Shown here one piece after another: positions 39,001 to 47,461 of a DNA stretch of 64,000 nt (positions are counted from its first letter, which is position 1; the number at the start of each line of letters is the position of its first letter). The DNA is from Urophycis tenuis (lineage: Eukaryota; Chordata; Actinopteri; Gadiformes; Phycidae), in contig JAXIVH010000016.1 in the NCBI GenBank assembly GCA_036785325.1, forward strand, positions 9,930,702 through 9,994,701. The letters are read 5' to 3'. Both the position numbers and the translations under genes were made by a program. The notes under the pieces are model-generated. The model searched no databases, was not told the DNA's origin, and saw nothing but the letters and a program-made list of their open reading frames with translations.

Positions 39001-42000
39001 GGCAGGGCTCTTGTCGAGTTGGTCTTCTGGTACCTTTTCAGCATCTCCATAAGCTATGGTTTCACTCATGAAGGTTACATAATCCTTATGGTACTGCTTG
39101 TCCTTCTCAAATCGTTTTTTCAAACACTTGAGACGGTGATCCGCACATTTCCTGTTGTCTGGCAGACTTGGCCTGTCTTCCTTAAATGGCAGAGGCATTT
39201 CACAGTGACCATCTGCTTTTATTCTGATTCCTTCCTCCATTATTGATATGAAGCGGAAATCCTCTTGAGAGAAGTGAGCATCCTCAACGGTTCTCTCTGT
39301 GAAGTCTGCCTCAAGCGCCTTTATCACATCTGGCGGAGTGACTAACTCCTTGACTTGTGTTCGGCAAATGTATCGGACTTCACTTGTTAAATTAGTAGGT
39401 GACTTAAGATGAGGTGTCACTTGTCTCACAATGATGCTGTGGCTGCTTCCAATGGCATCACCATAGTCGACGCAGGGATTGACACAGCCGACTATACTCC
39501 AGCCAAGGTCTGTTTTTTGAGCAAACGGCTCATTATCTTTGCCTGACACAATTTCTCTTGGCAGCAAAGCTTGAGAACAATTGTAACCTATGAGCAGACC
39601 AATGTCACATTGGATTAAAGGTGCAATCTCGTCGGCAAGGTGCTCTAGGTGTGGCCATGCCCTTGCTGTCTTGGGCGTAGGAATATGATTTAGATTTACA
39701 GGAATAAACTCTCTTGAATAGGCTACTGGGAGAGGGATTTTCTTTGATGAATAAAAACCTCTGACCTGCAACCCAGTAATCTTTTGACTTGGAATGACAG
39801 CTCTTCGGGATGACAATGTGGAGAGCTTTAAATACACAGGCTCTTTCTGTGTGTCCAAAGTTTCTGCCTTCTCTTGTAGGATGAAGGTGGTGTCACTTTG
39901 GTTGTCCAAAAGTGCATATACGAGAACCTCAGTCTCTGGGTTACTTGTCGTGGACAGCCAGACTGGAATAACTGTGGATGTATAGGTGCTGTTAATGTCT
40001 TGCACCAATCGGTTAGATGTGGCTTCATATGACATTTCATTGGTTTGGTTAGAATCTGTTCTCTCCTTCGCGTGTTTCACACTCCCTTTACGTTCGTCAA
40101 CCCGTTGTTCGTTCTTTCCGTCTTCCTTAGTACGGTCTTCATGTAAACACGTGGGGTGTTTCCTCTTACATGTGTCACAGACACTTCTCCGTTGACAGTC
40201 CTTTGAATAGTGTCCTGTTTTCAAACATCCAAAGCACAATTTTTTCGTTTGCACAAACTTGACTCGTTCTGCTATAGACTTGTTTATGAACTTTCGACAT
40301 GTCTGAATGCCATGGTTTAGCTTCTCACAAAAGACACACTCTTTAACATCTGGACTTTCTTCAGAGTTACCTGCCAGTACCTTCGCACAAAAGGTTCGAG
40401 TCTTTGGTGTCTTAATTTTTTCAACATCACCAGACTTCAGAGCATGCAGTGAGGTCACTGGGTTACAAGCTATCTTGGCTTCCTTTGCGACAAAGTCAAC
40501 AAATTGGCTGAAGCTAGGGAATTCCTGGCTTGCTTCTTCAATCTCAATAACCTTCCGGTTCCACCTGGCGGTTAACCAGTCAGGAAGCTTGCTGAGCATC
40601 TTTTGGTTTTCACCACAATCATTTAGGATTTCAAGACTCCTAATCTGCGTCATTGCAGCTTGACAGCCTCGAAGGAAGTCTGAGAACTCTCTTAGTTCAG
40701 TGCTGTCCTTGGGTCCTATCCTTGGCCATGCTGTGAGCTTATCCCTGAAGGCTTTAGCAATCACAAAGGAACTTCCGTACCTTTCTTCTAGGATGTCCCA
40801 GGCTGCATAGTAGGCTGCATCTGTGCCTAACAGGAAGTGACCCTCAATGGCTTTCCTTACAGGTCCGCCAATATACTTGCGGAGGTAGTAGACCTTCTCA
40901 TTTACTGGAATACTCTTCCGATCTATCAATGTCTGGAAAGACATTTTCCAGTCTTTATATCTTAGTGGGTCTCCACTGAAAACATAAGGCTCTGGTACAG
41001 GGAGCCGGCTTGCATTTATGGACTCTGCTATTGCTTTAGCCAGTGCTGTAATGCTATCCTCCTGATGAACATGAGCAGAAGGTTGCCCTGTTATGGCACT
41101 TTGTGTCATCACAGCAGGTTGTACATATGTAGCACCTTGTAGTACAGCCTGATGTACTGGAAAACTTCCTGGATTTGGTGCAGGCTTCTCCTGTGTAGGC
41201 TTACAATCATGGAGCAACTCCGATATCTCTTCGTCTGAACCAACTTCTTGTTTGTATACTTGCAGTCGTGCTTTTGCAGCATTCATCTTCTTAACTGTCT
41301 CTAAGCGCTCTATTTGTCTGCGCTTCTCTTCTAACGCCTTCTTTCTTGCAGCATTTTCTGCTTCTTGTAGCGCAAGCCTCTGTCTATTCTCGCTTTCAAG
41401 ATTTTCAAGCTCTTGTTTCTCAAGTTCCATTTCTTCTAGGACCTTTAAAGTAGCTTGTGTTGCCGCTAGCTCCGCTGCAGCTTCTTGTTTCTTTATAGAG
41501 GACAGACTTGAATGTCTTGATGTCATGCTTGCACTGAGCCTCTGAGATGTTGACGATGAGAATACGGAGCTAGTATCAGCCCAGCGTGCTTGTTCTTTAT
41601 GAAGTTCTTCACCTTTACCTTTCTCTTCAAGATGGTTCCTAGCGCAGTCCAAGATCTGCGTTGAGATGGCATGACAAGTGTCTACTCGGCGTCGGGTCTC
41701 CCCATCAGGAACCATATGTTGGCGCAAGTCTTCATAAACTCCCTTTACCTTTGTTGAAGCATAGTGGGTTTTGGTTATGAGGTCTTGTAGGATCTCACTT
41801 GAGGGTGATCCTTGGAGAGCCTCCTTAGCAAGAACTTTCCATTTGTCATAATTGATGACGAAAAGACGCTGAAGGCTTTTGGATTTTGCATCATAGAGTG
41901 CTTGACCCTTTTCAGTGAGTTTCTGTGTTCTCTTGCTCTTTCTTGATCCTCCTTGTGTAGCAGCTTGTGCCTCTGCGCTTAGGTCAATTTCCTTTGATTG

Positions 42001-42105
42001 GTTTGTGTCTAAAGTTCCATTATCCTGGGTTCTAGACTGCTGCTGTAACCGCACAGCTTCACCCTTACTGTCTAAGTCAAACTGTGCACGCTCATACTCA
42101 GACAT
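36079..42105 (-). CDS. BEL/Pao gag-pol polyprotein (protease, RT, RNase H, integrase)
   Basis: A 2008-codon frame read from the ATG at 42105; an in-frame TTG two codons upstream is a less likely start, and A at -3 supports the ATG. Numbering from this ATG: a Glu/Lys/Ala-rich coiled coil at about 206-288; a DUF1759-type gag region at about 368-543; CCHC zinc knuckles at 590-603 and 624-637 followed by a further Cys/His cluster to about 655; a retropepsin-like aspartic protease with D734 in LLDNQSDTTF; reverse transcriptase with D1098 and YVDD at 1177-1180; RNase H acidic residues D1359, E1403, D1433 and D1479; an integrase zinc site H1670, H1675, C1706, C1709; and the catalytic triad D1741, D1803, E1849 with SDQGTNF. 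A DUF5641-like C-terminus is cut by TAG at 36081-36079. All catalytic residues are present and no frameshift is seen, so the enzyme core looks intact. Role: cytoplasmic particle formation, reverse transcription and integration of the element itself. Confidence 0.93.
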   Translation of the reverse strand: MSEYERAQFDLDSKGEAVRLQQQSRTQDNGTLDTNQSKEIDLSAEAQAATQGGSRKSKRTQKLTEKGQALYDAKSKSLQRLFVINYDKWKVLAKEALQGSPSSEILQDLITKTHYASTKVKGVYEDLRQHMVPDGETRRRVDTCHAISTQILDCARNHLEEKGKGEELHKEQARWADTSSVFSSSTSQRLSASMTSRHSSLSSIKKQEAAAELAATQATLKVLEEMELEKQELENLESENRQRLALQEAENAARKKALEEKRRQIERLETVKKMNAAKARLQVYKQEVGSDEEISELLHDCKPTQEKPAPNPGSFPVHQAVLQGATYVQPAVMTQSAITGQPSAHVHQEDSITALAKAIAESINASRLPVPEPYVFSGDPLRYKDWKMSFQTLIDRKSIPVNEKVYYLRKYIGGPVRKAIEGHFLLGTDAAYYAAWDILEERYGSSFVIAKAFRDKLTAWPRIGPKDSTELREFSDFLRGCQAAMTQIRSLEILNDCGENQKMLSKLPDWLTARWNRKVIEIEEASQEFPSFSQFVDFVAKEAKIACNPVTSLHALKSGDVEKIKTPKTRTFCAKVLAGNSEESPDVKECVFCEKLNHGIQTCRKFINKSIAERVKFVQTKKLCFGCLKTGHYSKDCQRRSVCDTCKRKHPTCLHEDRTKEDGKNEQRVDERKGSVKHAKERTDSNQTNEMSYEATSNRLVQDINSTYTSTVIPVWLSTTSNPETEVLVYALLDNQSDTTFILQEKAETLDTQKEPVYLKLSTLSSRRAVIPSQKITGLQVRGFYSSKKIPLPVAYSREFIPVNLNHIPTPKTARAWPHLEHLADEIAPLIQCDIGLLIGYNCSQALLPREIVSGKDNEPFAQKTDLGWSIVGCVNPCVDYGDAIGSSHSIIVRQVTPHLKSPTNLTSEVRYICRTQVKELVTPPDVIKALEADFTERTVEDAHFSQEDFRFISIMEEGIRIKADGHCEMPLPFKEDRPSLPDNRKCADHRLKCLKKRFEKDKQYHKDYVTFMSETIAYGDAEKVPEDQLDKSPAWYIPHHGVYHLQKPGKIRVVFDCSAKFQGVSLNDHLLTGPELTNNLVGVLCRFRKGPVAIMCDIERMFHQFHVKAEDQDYLRFLWWDHGDFQAQPSVYRMRVHLFGAASSPGCANYGLKHVAMQGQGHFNEASIRFIERNFYVDDGLTSVFTIDEAIQLVGETRQLCSTGKLRIHKFVSNRQEVLASIPKEECAETVRNQDLTLGEPQIERALGVKWCVASDQLQFRVIVNERPLSRRGVLSTVASIYDPLGFVAPFILVGKQILQQMCRDKMGWDEPLSDNLRPQWEEWLLDLQNLADVRIQRCYLPEGFKEVQKYELHHFSDASVTGYGECTYLRAISTSKQIHCSLVMGKARVAPTKVTTVPRLELSAAVVAVRTSDMLKRELEMKDAQDFFWTDSRVVLGYVSNDARRFHVFVANRVQRIKDSTNPSQWRHVASEENPADHASRGLKAKELVASNWFTGPDFLWCDELPSGDIKVGDAVVEDPEFRKAVVHKVHTMTAEGSLVNRFLKFSSWERLVKAIARLVRRAKELKGASRNNEATSLEERKDAELTIIGMVQQAAFIDEIQSLQVKGKVTTKCKAGKLHRLDPFLDEHGILRVGGRLKLAALHPHIKHPAILPKTCHVSKLLIKHYHHQVQHQGRGITMNELRSNGIWILGCNHSVSSYIYKCVKCRRFRRPSEEQKMADLPRDRMETTPPFTYCGMDCFGPFYIKEGRRELKRYGLLFTCLCSRAVHIELLDDMTADAFINALRAFIALRGNVRLLRSDQGTNFVGAKRELLEAVKEMNQECLKQLGCQFVMNPPSASHMGGVWERQIRTIRSVLTSILDQSSRRLDGSSLRTYLYEVMAIINSRPLTAHLLSDPAGPQPLTPNHILTMKSSVVLPPPGEFVKEDLYLRKRWRKVQHLANEFWSRWKGEYLLNLQQRQKWHKLHRNTKVNDVVIVRDDAVPRNEWKLAKNTQVYPDDEGCVRKL

Positions 42106-42811
42106 CTTCAATATTATTTGTACCTAAACTAATTAATTACATAGCTTAGCTTAAATGTTGCTAAACTGCTTATAGTTTTAAATTGCCTTAACGCTAATTG
42201 CAATTAACTTAGCCTTTAGAGTGACTTAATATGTAGTGAACACCCTTTCACAATACAAATGCACTTCACTTGCAATGCAAAAAGAACACTTCCCCTTTAA
42301 CTACTTAGCAAGCAATTTACACAAATAGTGGTTGTACTGTTGCTGAGTAAAGGTGTAACTATAGTAAATTCTAACTTAAACACTAACACTTTGATACTTA
42401 TAGCGTCCCTTTAAATGTTATTCACATGTCAGAAATCAGCATTGACTTTAACTTAGAAACATGTACATAACACCATAACACTTTGCACTTTGTTATTCAC
42501 ACGTTAGAAATCAGCATTGACTTTAACTTAGAAACATGTACATAACACCATAACACTTTGGCACTTATATAGTTCCTTTAAAGCAGTTGGCGAGGCTACA
42601 CCACACATTCAACTTGTTTTGAATGTGTTACTTATCGTTGCCGTAACCACGCGATGCTGTTGAACTCCTTGCCGCTTGCTTATGTTACCGGCGCATGCAC
42701 AGTCTCAAGTCTGCTCGATGCTAGCGTTCGGTGAAACTCATTTGCAGCTCTGTCCACAGCAGGTGCAGAAAGTCATCTCATCACTTGTGTCGGAGCAGGC
42801 TGAGTTCTTAC
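42106..42811 (-). other. Leader between 5' LTR and gag-pol
   Basis: About 706 bp of AT-rich sequence without a long open frame. The bases directly after the 5' LTR on the coding strand (GTAAGAACTCAGCC) do not begin with the TGG expected of a primer-binding site matching a tRNA CCA end, so no primer site is called. The segment contains a 75-bp tandem duplication. Confidence 0.7.
42417..42566 (-). repeat. 75-bp tandem duplication in the BEL/Pao leader
   Basis: Two adjacent copies, 42417-42491 and 42492-42566, share AGAAATCAGCATTGACTTTA and the following CACCATAACACTTT with only a few differences near the ends (CATGTC versus CACGTT). A partial third similarity (ACACTTTGATACTTATAG) lies just to the left on the + strand. 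Confidence 0.85.
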
Positions 42812-43436
42812 TGTTACTCCCTCCAGTTAAGATCACGAACACAAGTAGTTCCTTTAAATGCACGGGCATTTATTTGCACATCGCTGTGGTCAGTCATGCC
42901 GTAAGAACTAGATAAATTAAACAAACAAATATAATTGAGTTTCACATTATACAAAGCATTCCCAAAAACAATCTCTAACACAAAATAGCTTACATAATGC
43001 ACTCAATTTGCTTGCAATATACCTTAATTGAAACAGGTAATATTAAACAATCACGTTACTTCGTAGCGTCTTAAACACATGTGAACATAATGTAAACATC
43101 ACTCTGCATACCTCATTGGCCGCGTTACTCAATGGGAGTAAGAAAATTTAACTTCAAAAACGTCTTCTTATCCGTATCTCCGTAGCAATATTAAACATTC
43201 TCTTCTCATTAACATGCCAGGTGCTCTGTTGCTCGTGCGCTGTGTTGAGTGCGTCTGATTAATGCTCCGCCCCTCTACAACATAATGACAATAGTTCCGC
43301 TATTGCATTCAAAGGTCTTTATTGTCATTTGCTCAACAGATACAGCGTACATGTTGGCAATGAAAATCTTAAGTCCCAGGCACCCCAAAACAACTCAATA
43401 AGTGTCTAGAATAACAGAAGAAGAGAAAAACTAGTG

Positions 43437-43491
43437 CAATAAAAAAAATAAAAATAAAAATAAAAATAAAAAACAATAATAATAATAAAAT
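43437..43491 (+). repeat. A-rich simple repeat in the LINE 3' untranslated region
   Basis: Repeated AAAAAT and AAT units on the + strand, which is T-rich in LINE sense. It lies about 130 bp inside the LINE 3' end, so it is not the element's own tail. Confidence 0.85.
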
Positions 43492-43711
43492 GTATATACA
43501 ACATGATAATAATATAAACATTGAAACATTAAACATTAAACATTAAGGTGCAGAAAGTGTAAAAGTAAAAGTGTTGTATTTATATTTACATGTGCAGTTG
43601 AATTAGCAGCAGTTATGGGGAGGTATGGACCGATATGGATTAAATAATATAATTAAATAAATATGAAAATAAATATTTTCCTATAAACAGATGTAGTGAC
43701 CTTCACAGAGC

Positions 43712-44434
43712 TCAGGAGTTCAACAGTCTTATAGCCTGTGGGATGAAACTGTCCCTGAGTCTGGTGGTCCTGGTCCGGATGCTGCGGTACCGTCTGCCAG
43801 ACGGCAGCAGACAGAACAGTTTGTTGCTGGGGTGATGGGGGTCTTTTATAATCCTGTAGGCCTTCTTCCTACACCGCTGGATGTAGAGGTCCTCCATGGA
43901 TGGCAGCTCCGTCCTGGTGATATGCTGAGCAGTTTTCACCACCCTCTGTAGAGTCTTACGGTTGAGGGCGGTGCAGCTGCCATACCAGGCCGTGATGCAG
44001 CCGGTCAGGATACTCTCGATGGTGCACCTGTAGAAGTTACAGAGTATCCTGGAGTCCATGTTGAACCTCCGCAGCCTGCGGAGGAAGAAGAGCCTCTGAC
44101 GGGCTGTCTTGGTGATGATGTTGGTGTGATGGGTCCATGTCAGGTCCTCAGTGATGTGAACCCCGAGGAACCTGAAGCTGCTGACTCTCTCCACAGGAGT
44201 CCCGTCGATGGTGATGGGGGCGTGTCCACCTCTCTGTTTCTTCCTGTAATCCACAATCAGCTCCTTGGTTTTGCTGATGTTGAGAAGGAGGTTGTTGTCC
44301 TGGCACCAAGATGTCAGGGCTCTGACCTCCTCTCTGTACGCCGTCTCGTTGCCGTCGGTGATGAGGCCGATGACGGTCGTGTCATCAGCAAACTTAATGA
44401 TGGAGTTGGAGCTGTGTGTGGCCACGCAGTCGTG
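43712..44434 (-). pseudogene. Truncated LINE reverse transcriptase, C-terminal part
   Basis: About 240 codons, open from the truncation point to TGA at 43714-43712. The frame enters with HDCVATHSSNSIIKFADD, whose FADD is the catalytic motif of the non-LTR reverse transcriptase (box with two aspartates). It continues through the SKTKELIVDYRKKQ and FRFLGVHI segments, a region matching the thumb and connector (NFYRCTIESILTG, ALNRKTLQRVV), and the common C-terminus LLPSGRRYRSIRTRTTRLRD...IRLLNS. Everything upstream, including the endonuclease domain and the first RT motifs, is missing, so the fragment cannot mobilise itself. The ATG that seems to start the frame at 44437 is made partly of LTR bases and is an accident of the junction. 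The lack of stops or frameshifts suggests a recent insertion. Confidence 0.88.
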
Positions 44435-44475
44435 CATGAACTTAAACTGTATAACTGTCTCTGACGGCAGCTACA

Positions 44476-44480
44476 GTAAC
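44476..44480. other. Right target-site duplication GTAAC
   Basis: GTAAC follows the terminal CA of the BEL/Pao element and is directly continued by CCTAACCTTAACC, as in uninterrupted units. It pairs with 35224-35228. Confidence 0.95.
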
Positions 44481-44691
44481 CCTAACCTTAACCCTAACCT
44501 TAACCCTAAACCGTAACCTTATACCTAACCCTAACCTCAGCCCTAACCTTAACCCTAACCGCAACCCCTCCCATTTACTTCAAACCTAACGTTAAGGTTA
44601 ACTGCTAACTCTACCCCTAAATCTACCCTAACCTTAACCTACACTTGACATATTGGAGGAAGAAGACAATTACCCAGCATGCATTTCATCC

Positions 44692-47461
44692 GGAAAACTT
44701 TTCACAAAAAAACCCATTACCGAAGTACCTACGGCGAGAATAGACTACCCCAAGAAATTGTTGTTTTGGGTGAGGAAAGTAAGCCATTGAGTCTTCTCTA
44801 AGGTCAACTTCCTACACAATCTCTGTAGTCGCACGGTGTATGGGGCACAGGAATTGTTATTAACAGGCTGTTCGGCATGGGGTCCTGGAGGGGCCAGGGA
44901 GGCAGTGCTTAGTCGCGGCTGGCCTTGGCCTTTCCTACCCTGGGACCGACTGGGAAGGCACCGCTGGTCGGGGCTGGTCTTGGTCTTTCCTAGGTCTGGA
45001 CACCCATCGCTGAGGATAGCTGCATTGGGGGACCGTGGAGGCAGTGCCTTGTCACGGCTGGCCTCGGTCCTTCGTGACCCCAGTTTTCTGCTAGTTCATC
45101 TGGACCCAACAGAGGACAAGAACCAAGCTCCGGCCCTGATTGGCCAAACCAGGGCTACCTAGCGGTGTTAACAACTGGTTTGTGCTGGTCAGGGGGTAAG
45201 TATGTGCCCCCTCCTCTCCATAACCAAAACAATGTATCCTAAAAAGTGTTTTACTTACCTTTACTTACCTCGACGTTACCTCAACAAATGATCACTCCTA
45301 AAAAAGCTTAAACCCAATACCAATTCCATTTCGGAAACGACACACCTTGAGAATTGATCACTCTCGGGGGGGCCTCCCTTGGGTGAGGGTGTATAGTGAC
45401 AATGGCCAGAAACACCCTATGATCCCAGGGTCCACTACTGATGACGTGTCCTAATATTTCGATAGCACGTTTATACTAAAATAGAAATGGAAAAGAAAAG
45501 TCTCACTCCAGCTGTGACTCGTCTTTTTTCAAATAAGTAAATATACCAATGCATTGGAAGTACCTTCAATCAAACTAGATTGACCTCCATCTTGGAACAA
45601 AGAAAACCTTTGGGAAAAGGAAAAACAAGTCTATATCTCCAAATCAGCGGTTATATCACAACAAGACAGATAACCATTTCGTTTTACTTCATTCTTGGTA
45701 ATATGGGAAAAGAGAGCTGCGGATGACTAGATATTGGCGAGTGCAACTGCCTTTGATCCCCTATTCAACTACCGAGTCGTTGGATGAGGTGGGGGGGGGG
45801 TCATCGAGATAACTCTAACGAACCTAACCGAGCCAGGGCCATCGAAAGAACGGGCTCTCTACACAACCCATTTATATTACCTTACCAACTGTTATTCACA
45901 AAACGACCACTAGATGGAGGCGATGGACCACCACTGAAGAATCAAAAGAAGGCAACCAGCCTTTAACACAAAGACTAAAAACTCACTCCAGCTGTGATCC
46001 TCTTTATCTAAATAAATAAATAAACAAAAATGAATAAATAAATAGACTAAATAAATATACAAATATAAAAAAATAAATTAAATATAGATTACCTTACCAA
46101 CTATTGCAATTACCTATTATTATTATTATTAGTTACCTATTAATGCAATTTCCCAACCTGGGAACAATAGAGTATTTCTATTTCTATTTCTATAACTCTT
46201 CTTCACAAAACGACCACTAGGTGGAGACGACGCACCACCAGCGAGGAATCAAAAGAGGAGGAACAACCTTGAATACAAAGATTAAAACCCACTCCAGCGG
46301 TGAGTCTCTCGATGTATTTATTTACTAAAACAAAATATATTAAATATATATACTCCTCCCATCTCTTCTCCCCTGTCTTCCCTCATGGAAATGAGGGAGT
46401 TGGGGGAGATAGAGTGTACTAGCCCGATCCGGCGGGGGTGAGTTCAGTCCGTACAGACTGTCTCACCTTGACTCTACCTTCCTCAATCTCTAGCTCTAAC
46501 TCTAACCCTAGGGATAACCTCAACCCCAACCCTAACCATAGGCCTAACCTTAGCCCTAACCCTAACTCAACCCTAACACTAACCCTTACCTTGGCCCTAA
46601 TCTTAACACTAACCTCAACCCCTAACCTTAGCCTTAACACTAACCCTAACCCCTACTCTAACTCTAACCCTAACCCCTACTCTAACTCTAACCCTAAGCC
46701 TACCCTAACCTCCAACACTAACCCTACCCTAACTCTAACGCTAACCCTAACTCTAACCTTTGCCCTAACTTTAGCCCTAACCCTAGCCTCAGCCATAACC
46801 CTAACCCTAACCTTAGCGCTAACCCTAACCTTAACCCTAACCCTAACCTTGGCCCTAACCTTAACCCTAACCTCAAACCTAACCTTAACCCTAACCTCAG
46901 CCATAACCCTAACCCTAACCTTAGCCCTAACCCTAATTCTAGCCCTAACCCTAATCTTAACCATAACCTTAACCCTAACCTTGGCCCTAACACTTAACCT
47001 AACCTTATCCATAACACTAACCCTAACCTCAACCCTAACCTTAACCCCAATCTCAGCCGTAACCCCAACCCTAACCTTATCCCTAACCTTAAACCTAACC
47101 CTAACCTCAGCCCTAACCTTAACCCTAACCTCAGCCCTCATCTTAACCCTAACCCCTAACCTCTAACCCTAACCCTAACCTTACCCTAACCGTAACGCTA
47201 ACCCTAACCCTTACTCTAACCTTAGCGCTAACCTTAGCCCTAACCGTAACCCTAACCTTAACCCTAACCTTAACCCTAAACCGTAACCTTATACCTAACC
47301 CTAACCTCAGCCCTAACCTTAACCCTAACCGCAACCCCTCCCATTTACTTCAAACCTAACGTTAAGGTTAACTGCTAACTCTACCCCTAAATCTACCCTA
47401 ACCTTAACCTACACTTGACATATTGGAGGAAGAAGACAATTACCCAGCATGCATTTCATCC
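44692..47461 (+). repeat. Satellite unit 16 (long)
   Basis: U 44692-45823, L 45824-46525 (702 bp), T 46526-47330 (805 bp), tail 47331-47461. L has ATATAAAAAAATAAATT, TTATTAGTTACC and ACTAAAACAAAATAT, all shared only with unit 22. T has lost a 7-bp CCCCTAA near 47150, one of the few changes in T that is not a whole number of hexamers. Confidence 0.95.

Larger units (their letters stand above)
43309..44435 (-). mobile_element. 5'-truncated CR1/L2/Rex1-like LINE fragment nested in the BEL/Pao 5' LTR
   Basis: Seen: a minus-strand fragment with the C-terminal part of a reverse transcriptase frame (44434-43712), a roughly 400-bp 3' untranslated region with a T-rich tract in sense orientation, and a 3' end reading AATAAAGACCTTTGA at 43309. 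There is no poly(A) tail. Known: CR1/L2/Rex1-type fish LINEs are commonly 5'-truncated and lack poly(A) tails. The exact subfamily cannot be fixed by eye. No target-site duplication is visible; instead the LTR has lost 99 bp at the insertion point. Confidence 0.85.
35229..44475 (-). mobile_element. BEL/Pao LTR retrotransposon, nearly complete, with nested LINE fragment
   Basis: Seen: the element begins TG and ends CA, is flanked by GTAAC on both sides, and carries direct LTRs that look identical over their shared parts. One long gag-pol frame lies on the minus strand. In element order: 5' LTR (44475 down to 42812, interrupted by a LINE), leader (42811-42106), gag-pol (42105-36079), short 3' untranslated region, polypurine tract (35872-35865), 3' LTR (35864-35229). 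Known: BEL/Pao elements have the order gag, protease, RT, RNase H, integrase, often preceded by a DUF1759-type gag and ending in a DUF5641-type domain, as here. No envelope-like frame fits in the 106 bp between the second stop and the polypurine tract. Inferred: a young insertion; autonomous activity is doubtful because of an early TAG and the damaged 5' LTR. Confidence 0.95.
42812..44475 (-). repeat. 5' LTR of the BEL/Pao element, interrupted by a LINE fragment
   Basis: LTR sequence is present at 42812-43308 and 44436-44475. Between them is 1127 bp of LINE, and 99 bp found in the other LTR (35726-35824) are missing. In element orientation only the first 40 bp of U3 lie upstream of the LINE, so most of the LTR next to the leader is intact, but upstream promoter sequence has been replaced. 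Confidence 0.93.
32674..44691 (+). repeat. Satellite unit 15 (long), split by BEL/Pao insertion
   Basis: U 32674-33806, L 33807-34508 (702 bp), T 34509-35228 continuing at 44481-44560 (800 bp in total without the insert), tail 44561-44691. Removing 35229-44475 and one GTAAC copy restores a 2766-bp unit like its neighbours. A one-base insertion near 32960 (GGTTCATGG) breaks the 108-codon U frame. T carries the 12-bp CTCAGCCCTAAC loss shared with units 17 (first copy), 19 and 20. Confidence 0.95.

Noticed and set aside
36122..42127. Several 60-143 codon + strand frames opposite the gag-pol gene
   Set aside because: They are antisense shadows of a 2008-codon gene with clear catalytic motifs and show no domain of their own.
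44126..44516. + strand frames opposite the LINE reverse transcriptase
   Set aside because: They are shadows of the minus-strand frame containing FADD, and one runs across the LINE/LTR/satellite junctions.
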